64,000 nt of DNA from Silene latifolia (taxonomy: Eukaryota > Streptophyta > Magnoliopsida > Caryophyllales > Caryophyllaceae): assembly GCF_048544455.1 (NCBI RefSeq), contig NC_133537.1, positions 75,216,166 to 75,280,165 of the forward strand. The letters run 5' to 3'. Under the pieces are notes generated by a model. It did not search any database and was not told where the DNA came from. It saw only the letters and a program-made list of their open reading frames with translations. Both the position numbers and the translations under genes were made by a program. Below, piece after piece: positions 21,205 through 32,566 of the stretch; positions within the stretch are counted from its first letter, which is position 1; each line of letters begins with the position of its first letter.

Positions 21205-22138
21205 TGTTGGAATATGTGTCCTCAACAATAGTGCGATCACATGTTTAAATCTCATGTTAAGAATATGTAAGGGATGATTCATTTATATAGTCAAATGATC
21301 ATCATTAATCGGTAATGATTGGCTAATTAGAGTTTGATATTACTATCGTTTGACGGTGGTGATCAGTTGATCCCTTAAGGTCACACCTAAAGGACAATTC
21401 TCTTAATAGACAAATTGATCAATTGTATGATGATACAAGTTAATCAATTCCTTAAAATTGAACAATTCATTTGTGAGAGAGAATATTTATATCTTATTGT
21501 AATGGGATTAAATAAGATTTATTTTAGTAATTGAAATACTTTATTATTAAAATTGATTATTGTTTGGGAAACAATTGAGATAAGAATGAATGGTTGATTA
21601 TAATTATAATATGTTGTGAATTATAATTATATGACCCATTTTATTTATGTGATCGAGTATCACTAGTCAATTTATTGTATGTGATTTAATTAATTTATAA
21701 AGTGATATTTATTTGATAAATATGCATTAATTTAATTAATAACATGTAACATACTACATGTGACATATTCTCTTAATCTTGTATCTAATCTCTAGTATAA
21801 ATACCCCATTGTACTACCTAGATTAACATGTCATCTTAATAGGATCTTAATCAAGTCCTAATACTCTCTTAATCTTGTAATAAATTCCTAATTTAGCATT
21901 AATACAAATCTCATTTCTTAATCATTCCATAATTTCTCTATTGTTCAGCATTTACTTTGGGTAATTAGAAGATTATTTGGGTTTATTTGGAGGTTTGACA
22001 ACCTTCCATCAATCATCAAGTACTTCTATTATTCTTTGCTTTATTATTTGGAATCATCTTTATAGGTATAATTCTCTCTTAATCCTTTTTAATTATTGTT
22101 AATCATCTTCATTTATTCATCATGTTTTGCCTTGGTAG
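21205..22138 (+). mobile_element. Copia-type LTR (solo or truncated) inserted in Athila-1 pol
   Basis: It begins TGTTGGAATATGTGTCCTCA and shares long blocks with the start of the Copia-1 LTR at 31308: CTCAACAATAGTGCGATCA, CGGTAATGATTGGCT, and GACGGTGGTGATCAGTTGA. It is a different, clearly diverged subfamily. A TATA-like AGTATAAATA lies near 21795. Its right end is not clear: TCAATCATCA near 22018 is a possible end, otherwise the CACTA at 22139 cuts it. It interrupts the integrase of Athila-1. Confidence 0.7.
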
Positions 22139-22462
22139 CACTATTACAAATCCAGTCAACTACAACGCCCCTTTAACAACGCTTATTCACGAAAATCACC
22201 ATAGACGTTGTAGAACGTATGGCGTGAATTTTACTAAAATTAATTACAACGGTTATGGTTATATAACCGTTGTTATAAGTTTTAACAACGGGTCAAACAT
22301 GCACAACCGTTGTTAATAATTTGGCGCAAAATTGGCGCAAAGTTAGTGAAAAGTAATTACAACGGTTATTTTTTAAACCCGTTGTTAAAACTTTTTAACA
22401 ACGGTTTTTGGTTAACAACCATTGTCAATACTTTTCATACTATAAACTACACAAACACAGAT

Positions 22463-23276
22463 TGTGACACCCTCACTTATCGAGGAAAAGTAAACACGTA
22501 ATTCTAGAATAAAACTGCATGGATATGTTTGTAATAGGTTCATTTGGGTAAAAACCTGTAATTTTTAAAACCTGAACCTGTTATAAAGATATCCAAATTG
22601 GAAGGTGTCAAACATACAAGGTCTAACTAGAAGTTTCACAACACAACCATCACTAAAGTCGCGAGAAGCAAATTATACAACCAAATGTAAAGAGGGAGAC
22701 ATATGTCCCTAAAATGTATGTGACATAAAAAGTGTTTAAGGGTCACAATAAAATAAAGCCAATCTAGGTTCCAAGGTTACTTTGCTCGCTAGCTCGTCCA
22801 TGTACCCCATATATGCATCACCTACCTGTCTTTCGTATTTGTATAAAATGCGAATGACAGGTAGGTGATGCATATATGGGGTACATGGACGAGCTAGCGA
22901 GCAAAGTAACCTTGGAACCTAGATTGGCTTTATTTTATTGTGACCCTTAAACACTTTTTATGTCACATACATTTTAGGGACATATGTCTCCCTCTTTACA
23001 TTTGGTTGTATAATTTGCTTCTCGCGACTTTAGCGATGGTTGTGTTGTGAAACTTCTAGTTAGACCTTGTATGTTTGACACCTTCCAATTTGGATATCTT
23101 TATAACAGGTTCAGGTTTTAAAAATTACAGGTTTTTACCCAAATGAACCTATTACAAACATATCCATGCAGTTTTATTCTAGAATTACATGTTTACTTTT
23201 CCTCGATAAGTGAGGGTGTCACAGTTGGTATCAGAGCATCCAAAGCATCCAACTTAATAAAATACGGGGTGTTACA
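22463..23276 (+). mobile_element. Palindromic LTR-derived insertion, 814 bp, 5-bp TSD
   Basis: It is bounded by CAGAT at 22458-22462 and 23277-23281. It begins TGTGACACCC and ends GGGGTGTTACA, the TG...CA and 5-bp duplication made by a retroelement integrase. From 22463 to 23223 it is an almost perfect palindrome with ~380-bp arms centred near 22843. I saw only about two mismatches in the outer arms, with a little more divergence near the centre. After the right arm comes GT and TGGTATCAGAGC (23226-23237), the initiator-Met-tRNA PBS, then 39 bp to the end. So the right arm looks like the 3' part of an LTR and the left arm like an inverted copy of it. No gene is present. Confidence 0.8.
23226..23237 (+). 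other. tRNA-iMet primer binding site inside the palindromic element
   Basis: TGGTATCAGAGC, two bases after the CA end of the right palindrome arm, exactly where a retrotransposon PBS should be. Confidence 0.75.
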
Positions 23277-23284
23277 CAGATCAA

Positions 23285-23375
23285 CTACAACCACAAAACA
23301 CAAACCTTAACACAAACACAAACACAGACAAACACAAACACAAACACAAATACAAACACAAACACACACTTTCTC
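23285..23375 (+). repeat. ACAAAC-type minisatellite
   Basis: Repeated CAAACA/CACAAA hexamers in the CACTA interior, just right of the palindromic insert. They continue the CACAAACACAG found just left of it, so the insert landed in this tract. Confidence 0.7.
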
Positions 23376-23607
23376 ATCGTCTCTTTCTCTCTTTCTCATC
23401 GTCGTTTTATCATCTCGCCGTCACTGTTGGTTTCATCGTCTTTCATCGTCATTATTTTCTTTTTCTAATTATTTCATTTGCATGTATGTGTTTTTATCGA
23501 TCATTATGTTATTTCTTTAAGTATTATTCGCTTAATTAGCTAGTAAAACAAATTAAATAAAATAAAACAAAGAAGAAGTAAGATGATAGAGAGGAATGCA
23601 TGATAAA

Positions 23608-23631
23608 CTTAATTAATTAATTAATTAATTA

Positions 23632-23698
<67 letters not shown>
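23608..23698. repeat. (TTAA)n/(TA)n microsatellite
   Basis: About seven TTAA units followed by roughly 30 TA units. It lies 3' of the 95-codon ORF on the minus strand. Its length is likely variable and prone to assembly error. Confidence 0.9.
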
Positions 23699-23702
<4 letters not shown>

Positions 23703-23719
23703 CATAAATTAAAAAAGAA

Positions 23720-24007
23720 TTACATTGATAAAAATGCAATTCTTATATTTTCATAGAGAGTCTTATTCTCTTCTATGATATCCATCCTCTCCTCCTTAGC
23801 TATTTGGAGGTTTCGTTCAGCAGTTACTATATCGTCATATAGCTGCAACAACTGCTGCTCTGTCAAGCCATTTTTTTTGGCGTCCTTGAGTGCGGATCGA
23901 GCATCCACAAGGTAGCTCCTGAAACTGTCCTCAATGTGGAGCAACCGGCGGATGAAACTGTTGTTGTTCTCGGTCATAGTAAGATTCTTAAGGATGGTAT
24001 CATTCAT
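23720..24007 (-). CDS. Small protein of unknown function in CACTA interior (95 aa)
   Basis: An intact ORF with an ATG start and no lesions in a region where nearly all other coding sequence is broken. The protein is hydrophilic and mostly predicted helical: FIRRLLHIEDSFRSYL, LTEQQLLQLYDDIVTAER, and KEERMDIIEENKTLYENI give heptad-like hydrophobic spacing, so a coiled coil is likely. I recognise no family and see no signal peptide or membrane segment. It might be an accessory protein of the CACTA, an exon of a captured host gene, or a chance ORF. The upstream minus-strand sequence (TTAATTAGGGTTTATTTGG) resembles a plant 5' leader with an AGGGTTT motif, which supports real transcription at some time. 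Confidence 0.4.
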   Translation of the reverse strand: MNDTILKNLTMTENNNSFIRRLLHIEDSFRSYLVDARSALKDAKKNGLTEQQLLQLYDDIVTAERNLQIAKEERMDIIEENKTLYENIRIAFLSM

Positions 24008-24080
24008 TTTGTTGATGAAGTTTGGAGTTTGTTTGAAAGATTAATTAGGGTTTATTTGGAGTTTGTTTTAGCAGTTAGAG

Positions 24081-25057
24081 TTTGGAAGTAAATTTTACGT
24101 ATCAAATTGAAATGTGATTAAATGAGATACGGTCTGAGTAATCGAATTGTATCATTACTCGGATAAAACAATTGTTTAATATAACAATTAATTTAAATGA
24201 ATTGTTATAAATACAAACTGTTGTGATTTATAAATTGGTAAATTTTTGGTACAAGTAATTATGATATTACTAAGTCGATTTTTGTATGTGACGTATTTTT
24301 ATTAATACGTTGATTTTTAATATGTTAAAAATACATAACAAATTTATGTGACATATGACATGTGACATATTGACATTTGACAAAAATAATATGGATCCCA
24401 TATTATCCTATGTGTCGAAAATGGGAAGGGGTTTAAGCAAATATTGTGTTTGTTTAAGTTAGTGGTAAGCATAATGATAATTACTCTAATATAGGCATGC
24501 ATACCTAGTGCCTTTTGTGTAAGAGCACAAAGGCCATGCATAGGCCATTTCCCTCCACCCTACCCGGTTCTCCCTTGGAAAGAACAAGGAGTTCTTTTAC
24601 TTATTATCTTTATTATTCACCATATGAAGGGTGGTTAGATAATTTATTCATTCTTACTTGATAATATAATTTTTAGAGAGATAAAAATTACATCCTTCCT
24701 CATCTATTCTCCTACCCGGTTTTAGGAGCAATACCAAACTATTTTGGTTCAATTTTTCACTAGATTAATATTATACTAGCTCAAATAATATTAATTAGAT
24801 TAAGAGTTAGCTTTGGGTATTATTCCTAAGGAGAGATCCTACACTTGGATCTTGTTCTTCCATTAAAGGAAAGCTCAAGAACAAAAGAAAAGAAGATTTC
24901 TTTTGTGCCCATTGGAACCGAAATACCATTGTAAGAACATGATTTCTTCTCTTTTATTATATTGTTTGCATGCATAAAATCCGTATTTAATTTTATGACA
25001 AATTAATTTCAACATATATGAGTATGTTAGTATGTATATGAATCTACATTTCCTTCA
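24081..25057 (+). repeat. Copia-1 5' LTR, truncated at its start
   Basis: It aligns with 31590-32565 of the 3' LTR and ends TTTCCTTCA. To the left the sequence changes abruptly to CACTA-type sequence (…GCAGTTAGAG). The missing part includes the LTR start and probably part of the U3 region. Confidence 0.9.
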
Positions 25058-25058
25058 A

Positions 25059-25072
25059 TCGGTATCAAGAGC
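25059..25072 (+). other. Copia-1 primer binding site, altered
   Basis: TCGGTATCAAGAGC follows the 5' LTR end (25057). Compared with the iMet-type TGGTATCAGAGC it has a changed first base and one extra A. Confidence 0.6.
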
Positions 25073-26799
25073 CACGGTTGTTTGCATGCAAATTGGTTAA
25101 AAGTTTTTCCGAGTTATAAGAATAACAAATAAAACTTGTAAAATTTGTGTTATTATGATATATCACGAAATTATTACATGCATGTTAATATTTCTGGTCC
25201 TAAAATATTTTAGGATATTTTGGTTATTTTTCGGATTTTTTATTGTTCATAATTTACAATAATGGCATCTAAATGTGATTTTATGAGTAAAAATGTCATT
25301 TTTGGTCTAAAAATAGCTATACTTCGATTTTTTCATTGATTTTTGGATATGTTGTCACATATATTATTTTGAGATAACCTGTAAATTTTCATAATTTTTG
25401 GACTTGTTATGCTCGAAAAATGGATTTTTCATTATTAAATTCGGATTTAGGTGAAAAATAGGTTAATATGAGTTAAATTTCGAATCTGGTCATAGAAAAT
25501 TAATATGTTGTCACATGCAATTTTACAAGATGTGTGTAAAATAATTGGCTATAAAGAAGTCTTTTTGCATGATTTATGAATTTTTGAAGAAAAATAGCAT
25601 AAATAGTGACATTATTAGTGGAAAATTAATAAAACATAATCTATGACTTAGGAAAAACGTGTAATGTTGCATTTTATTATCTTTTTCAGATCTAAAATTG
25701 AAAAGTTAGTGAAAATAATTTTTCCATGTTTTTATGATTATTTTATTAAAAATCGATAAACCGCAACATTGTTTTTCCGGAAAAATTTCGAAATTTTTAA
25801 CCTAAGATTTTGAACATTATGAGTGTCATGGAATTTTTCCAGAATGTTCATGAGTTTAAATTTCAAATTTCAAATTTATTTGAAATTTTGTGACTTATTT
25901 GAAGTTTAATAGCTTATTTTGTAATTTTTAATCCATTTATGAACAATTTTATAAAATATGGGTTAATTATGGTCAAATTATTAGTGAAGACTATATTTTG
26001 AGTCATAAGAGGTTAGGGTAATTAACTTATGCATAAATATGAGTTTATGTATTTTTGTGATTATAAAAATGTTGAAATCACGCAAATCCGTAAAAACCGA
26101 GTAATATACGATATTGGCTAATTAAAAGGCGATTTAGCATAAAATTGAGCATGTTCATACATATTATAGTGCTGCATTTTCTTTATGATTGTCATAATTT
26201 TTATTTATGTAATTTTTGAATTATGTAATTTTGCTTAGTATGGCCTTAGATTTAATTGGTATTTCCCGAAATGTATGGGAATATCGATTCGGTTGTAATT
26301 TTTATTGTGATCTCGTATCACCGTTTTGTAATTTAATAGATTTATTTTATTTTAGTTACAAATGTATAATAGGAAATTATGTAATTTATTATGTAATTTT
26401 ATTCATTCCGGAGTTCCCAAAGACGGATTTCTTCAAGAATGGCGATACATAAAGACGGTGTTACCTCGAGATGCGTGCCACAACCGAAGTTCAAGGGACC
26501 AATGGAGTTGGTTTCCGAATATGTAATAGTTAAATAGTTTTTCTATTTTAGGAAGGCCATGCTAGGATTTATTTACTTTTATGCTTGCATTTTATTTTAT
26601 GTCACATGCATCGCTAAATCGCCATAACTAAACATGCATTGTCTTATCGAGTTTATCGACCGTGTCAAATATAATTATCATAGTTCACCGCTTTAGTTCA
26701 CTTAAAACGTGATAGATAATAATTTGACATGACCTCTCGCTAAAACAATTAATTGAGACATAGCCTTACCAAAGAGTAGAAACCATGAAAACCTATTTC

Positions 26800-27180
26800 G
26801 TGAGGGAGTGCACTCGGCCACACCGGGGTACAAACCTTGTTACGTAGGGGAAGTGGGTGATAAATGTCTATCCACCTAATTCATGTTGATGAGGGTTTCA
26901 TCGGCCACACCGTGCCCAAGTTAATGTGGGTTTGGATCATGGACACATTTATTCGAAATTTGGATTGAACTCAACAAAAGTTTTTCGATAAGGGTTTTAT
27001 CGGCCACACCGTCCCCTTGTTGAATGTGTTTTGGGCTAAAGATATATGTTAATGTAATATTATCGACCAAGAGTTCTAAAAGTAGAATCGATTAAAGCGT
27101 TAATCCACCGAGTTATATTGATAAGGGTTTCATCGGCCACACCGTGCCCAAGTTAATATGAATTTGGGTCTTGGAATCAT
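26800..27180 (+). repeat. Four diverged repeats with CGGCCACACCG core
   Basis: Units near 26815, 26887, 26987 and 27119 share GATAAGGGTTTCATCGGCCA then CACCGTGCCCAAGTT. Spacing is roughly 80-130 bp. They lie in the Copia-1 region between PBS and the gag remnant. Confidence 0.75.
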
Positions 27181-27699
27181 TTATCATAGTTGGGTAGAGG
27201 TCACTATGTAAATGCTTTACTTGTTATTTACAAGTATTAATAAAACGATGAATGTTAAGTTTTCCATTATTCCGTTATAATATTGTTCTATTTCTTTACC
27301 TCTATTCATATACGATATCATTTCGTTTTTGATTCAAATCTCCATTAAAATATCGTAACTAAAGACAAATATGAATTTGCTTCTAAAACCTCAAATGAAC
27401 CATTGCTAAGGATCTCTTGTAAAGAGTATAGTTAAAAGTTATTCATTATCAAACAAGTTTTTGATTCTTGACTAACACATCTACTTACAATGGATTGTTT
27501 TTCATATACTTAAATGAATTAATTACCTTGAAAAGATAATATTGTTTTGGTGATTAGATTTTCAGAATTCGTAATTGACCAAAATAACGCAACCACTTCG
27601 ATGAAAGTTTTAAGACTAAAACGAACAAATGAAGAGTAATCTTCATGAATTCAATTTTGCTTCTCAAAGCAAAGACTCATTGAAATGAGTGGGAGCATT

Positions 27700-30450
27700 C
27701 TCTTAAACCGTTAAGATGAGGACGAGGTTCAAGAAGTAAAGATTATAATGGAATTGATACTAGGTAATGTTAAAGGTGAAGTTGTTGAGAATGACGATAC
27801 TAAACTTATCAATCCCGACCGATATAGTTTCCATTGTCTTAAATGTTGGACACGAGAAAGGAAACTACCCCAAATTATTGAAGAATCAACAAGTTAGTTG
27901 TGGGACATCTAATGGGACCTTCTTCTTCAAAATGTTTATTTGATTAAACATAAAATTTTGCTAGTACTACTTCGTCAATATTAGAAACCAATGGAGTTTT
28001 TCATCATTGTACTTGATACATAGGATGCTTAGAATACGACGACTAGCAACAATAATGTCGAGAGATAGAGTAATTGTGTACTCAATCTAGTTTTTGGATT
28101 TAAAAAGGTACTTAATTGTGACTATTAAGTGCACAAACTCTAAATAAGAATATAAAATTGTTAAGAGACAAAAGAGGTTTTTCACTTTTGTGACCCTATT
28201 CACCACGATTTGATGAATGGCTAGCCCATTATCAAGGTGATTATATTCTAAACCAAACTAGAATGACATATCATGTAGATGATGTAAGATTCAAATTGGT
28301 AACCCAAGATTAAACCTTAAAAGATGGAATAATGAACGCAAAGAGTTATCGAGTACTCTTGAAACCATTAGATTGTTAATGGTATATGCGTATCTTGTAT
28401 TCAAAGCAAGATATCTCGTGCCTTTTGGTTGAAAAGGAGATCGAGGTTGTAAATCATTGATCCAAAATAGGTTAATCATTTTCTTTACCAACGATTTAAG
28501 TTTACGCTAATGTGTTCACTTAATAAGGTAAATAGAGAAATCTTTGAAGAGTTCAAAGAAGCACGATTTAGTCGTGGTGGGATTATCAAAGTAAAGACTT
28601 TGATATAAGCCAAATGAAATGTGATATAGCATCACAAGTTAATCTCTCTTAGCACGCATCATGGAATAATGTGTGGTTGGATATGAATTCAAACGCTATT
28701 CGATATGGTTTGGACTTCAATCAAGTTACTTTGAGTTACTTGATCCTTTTGGGGATTTTATCATTTTTTGTCTAAATTACTTTTCCACTAAAACCAATCA
28801 TATGAGATATGAAATGGTAAGGGTACCATGTTTGTAAGTTTTCACAAGAAACAAATGCTCATTTTTCCCTTTTCAATTATCACGGGTTTGCGGCATAAGT
28901 TTCGTGAAGTTGTCTTTCTAAAATACAAGTTTATTTCTAGAAGACAGAGTGGGAGAATTTATTCAAGAGCCACAAAGAATGTTATGTCGCAAGAAACTGG
29001 TCTTTCTTGGCTACATGAGACGTTTTGTGTAAGATGTTGTTTCTTTAAAACCTAGGAGGTTAAATTCGTCAAATTGTTGAAAATGATGGATTCATGCTAC
29101 TTTTAAGAAAGTAAAGAGCTTATAACTTACAAAGAAATCGTTTGATTCAAATTGATTACTTCTAGAAAGTAATGAACATATGACTTACATAAGAGTGTTT
29201 AAGTCACAACTCAATATAAGGCTTAGAGCCATGAAAATCCGAAATAAAAAGGCTTGATTAGTGGCAAAGGGTTTTGCACTAATAAAGAGAGATTTCAAGG
29301 CTTGATTAGTTGCAAAGGGTTTTGCACTAATAAAGAGAGATTTCAAGGTTGATTGGTTGCAAAGGGTTTTTACACCAATTGAAATGCTTAAGTCTATTTG
29401 GATCTTCTTAGGGATTGTGTTTCATTATTATGAAATACATAGCGAGTGAATCTAAAACCCACTTCTTCAATAGAAGGAATGTATTCAGTACATGTCTTGA
29501 GTTTAGTAGATTCTTGCAATCCTAAGATAGTGTGAAACTTGAGAGAGGGTCTTAAGTAGGACATCAATGAGTTAGAATCAACATTTTTGATCATGTGATA
29601 AAACATTTCTCGATAAGTCGAGAAGTTGTGTTTATACATGGAGTTTAGTGGGAGTTACGGAAATTTTAATTAGTCCGATATGTGGATGACATATTGATCA
29701 TTGAGAATGATTTAAGACTTTTGGAGTATTATAATACATCTTGAATATCCGGATTTATGAAGATAAATCCACATGATATTAGCGTCAGTAAGAAGTCTTA
29801 TGTTGATAAGATTCATGACTAGTTCAATTAAATTGAACATATTTGATTGATTCCATTTGCTTCCGCTGCCGGATCAATTAAATGAGTAATGATGTATAAC
29901 ACTTCATATACTTTGAGTATGATGAATTGTTTTCAAAATCGAATTTAAGTAATCTTTGCCAAGTAAGCCATAAAGATTACCCTTAAGTGCATGCAGAAGC
30001 ATTAGGGAAGTAAAGCAAAGTGTTTATGATGCAGTTTTGTGTAAGGGTGTTACACAAGTGACAATTGACAATTGAGGTTGCGCATGGTTTCCGACAAAAC
30101 CATAATCAAAACACATTAGGATGGTTAAGATACCATTGTTGCTATGATAATTAAGAAGCAGATTTTCTAGAATCGTTCTAGGCAATAAAGAACAATGAGA
30201 GATATTTATAACGGAAATTGAGTACACTTACAATCATGGGATGTGCAAGAGGATGAGTCCCGCACACTGTGAAACCAGTGGGAGCTATTCTTAGGCTAAG
30301 AGAGCCTATGTCTTGATTGGATCTCGACACGTACTCAGAAAGTTTTGTGATGCAAATGTATACATTACAAAGGAAAACGAATATGTAGTGAGGTTGAGTA
30401 AGGTACAAGAAGTTGATAAAACCTACTAACCAAAGCCTTCTCAAAGGCTA
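27700..30450 (+). pseudogene. Copia-1 gag-pol remnants, heavily decayed
   Basis: Recognisable pieces in + order: a gag zinc-knuckle-like CLKCWTRERK (about 27840), RT pieces LVAKGF (29255-29370), MLKSIWIFLGIVFHYYEI (about 29385-29440) and VRYVDDILIIENDLR (about 29670-29715) with the catalytic YVDD of Copia RT, then an RNase-H-like GKM(R)...PVGAILRLR stretch near 30240-30300. Stops and frame changes are frequent, and the integrase core is not convincing. A 48-bp unit at the LVAKGF motif is present three times (29251, 29299, 29347). The element can only have moved with proteins from a relative. Confidence 0.75.
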
Positions 30451-31307
30451 AACATGATGAGTCATGTCATTTCAATTGAATTGAAATGAACAACTACATA
30501 CAAGATCAAATTAGATTATAGAACATGAAATAGTAATCAAGCATTGACTATTCATATGTGATAATCGCATTTGTCGTTCGAGTTTGAGTTTTACTTTAAA
30601 ACTCTTTTATTATACCTTGTTACATCCAAACGGGTTGTAGAGACAATTAAACCCCGTTAAAGTGAACACGGATTAGCATGGTATTCGCCCATAGTCACTT
30701 GTATGAGGTGACGTCTCGAAGTGGCTAGAGTGTGATGCGATTGATGGCAAGTTCAAGTGCCATAGAGTCATGTGAGATGACTAGTCGATCACATAGGCAT
30801 ACTGTTAGGAACATTTTGTCGGGCCTTATGACCGCTTATAGAGTTCTGGCAAATTTATATAGCCTGGTCGTGGCGAGAGCTACTATAGTATTCTAATTAG
30901 TCGATTCTTTTGACTAAAGACTATTCACCTAAGATGGCACAGTTTCAGATTAACTTTGATTTGTGTTACTACGACCTTCGTAAATGGGGTCAAATGGGCA
31001 TATTTTGGGTTATGATGGCTGTGGCTAGTCGAAGGGAATAAGTGCGATAGGAATTGTCCACCCCCTTGTCAGGGTTAAAACAATATCTCAGGGCCACTCG
31101 AGGAGTAATGAACTGGAAATGCGTGGCCACGCTCGGAATGTATCTATGATAGATAAATCCGGTCAATCAGTTATTCTCCAGATCGAGGAAACCACTCTCG
31201 ATATGATCACTTGCAAGTACGACCTGAAAGACACCTTGCATTGAGTGGGAGATAGTAATAGGACAAGAGAATTGGTGACGCACACTTGTCGAGGACAAGT
31301 GGGAGAT

Positions 31308-32565
31308 TGTTGGGAAATGTGTCCTCAACAATAGTGCGATCATATGATTTAAATATCATTATTAAATCTCATTTTAAAGAATACAATTGGGAAGTAATAT
31401 TGTTACTGTCAACTGGTCAACATATATCGGTAATGATTGGCTGACTAGAGTTTGACATTACTGTCGTGTGACGGTGGTGATCAGTTGACCCCCTAGGTCA
31501 TACCTATAGGGCAATACTCTTAATTGATCATTTAATTAATCGTATAATGTTACGAGTTAATTAAATTACTTGAGAAATTGACGGACGATTTTGGAAGTAA
31601 ATTTTACGTATCAAATTGAAATGTGATTAAATGAGATACGGTCTGAGTAATCGAATTGTATCATTACTCGGATAAAACAATTGTTTAATATAACAATTAA
31701 TTTGAATGAATTGTTATAAATACAAACTGTTGTGATTTATAAATTGGTAAATTTTTGGTACAAGTAATTATGATATTACTAAGTCGATTTTTGTATGTGA
31801 CGTATTTTTATTAATACGTTGATTTTTAATATGTTAAAAATACATAACAAATTTATGTGACATATGACATGTGACATATTGACATTTGACAAAAATAATA
31901 TGGATCCCATATTATCCTATGTGCCGAAAATGGGAAGGGGTTTAAGCAAATATTGTGTTTGTTTAAGTTAGTGGTAAGCATAATGATAATTACTCTAATA
32001 TAGGCATGCATACCTAGTGCCTTTTGTGTAAGAGCACAAAGGCCATGCATAGGCCATTTCCCTCCACCCTACCCGGTTCTCCCTTGGAAAGAACAAGGAG
32101 TTATTTTACTTATTATCTTTATTATTCACCATATGAAGGGTGGTTAGATAATTTATTCATTCTTACTTGATAATATAATTTTTAGAGAGATAAAAATTAC
32201 ATCCTTCCTCATCTATTCTCCTACCCGGTTTTAGGAGCAATACCAAACTATTTTGGTTCAATTTTTCACTAGATTAATATTATACTAGCTCAAATAATAT
32301 TAATTAGATTAAGAGTTAGCTTTGGGTATTATTCCTAAGGAGAGATCCTACACTTGGATCTTGTTCTTCCATTAAAGGAAAGCTCAAGAACAAAAGAAAA
32401 GGAGATTTCTTTTGTGCCATTGGAACCGAAATACCATTGTAAGAACATGATTTCTTCTCTTTTATTATATTGTTTGCATGCATAAAATCCGTATTTAATT
32501 TTATGACAAATTAATTTCAACATATATGAGTATGTTAGTATGTATATGAATCTACATTTCCTTCA
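31308..32565 (+). repeat. Copia-1 3' LTR, 1258 bp
   Basis: It starts TGTTGGGAAATGTGTCCTCA directly after the polypurine tract GTGGGAGAT and ends TTTCCTTCA. Its start is shared in type with the LTRs at 21205 and 56281. Its right edge abuts the chromovirus sequence at 32566. Confidence 0.92.
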
Positions 32566-32566
32566 G

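Larger units (their letters stand above)
22139..24080 (+). mobile_element. CACTA transposon 5' part, truncated
   Basis: It starts CACTATTACAAAT at 22139, followed by many ACAACGGTT/AACCGTTGT subterminal repeats to about 22430. The subterminal word is the same as in the CACTA end at 2190-2902, so both belong to one family or to close relatives. The element holds a palindromic LTR-derived insert (22463-23276), ACAAAC-rich sequence, a TA microsatellite and a 95-codon minus ORF. No transposase is seen, and the 3' end is missing: sequence passes straight into a truncated Copia LTR at 24081. Confidence 0.7.
24081..32565 (+). mobile_element. Copia-1 retrotransposon, 5' LTR truncated, decayed inside
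   Basis: The 3' LTR spans 31308-32565 and the 5' LTR only 24081-25057, lacking the first ~283 bases. By eye the LTRs differ at about five places in 977 bp. The PBS-like CGGTATCAAGAGC and the polypurine tract GTGGGAGAT lie at the expected internal edges. Coding remnants (zinc-knuckle region, RT with YVDD, RNase H) read in many frames with many stops. It cuts the 3' end of the chromovirus at 32566. Confidence 0.88.

Noticed and set aside
24344..32050. Identical 65-codon minus ORFs (24344-24541, 31853-32050)
   Set aside because: Both lie in the two Copia-1 LTRs, so they are the same LTR sequence seen twice and not a conserved gene pair.
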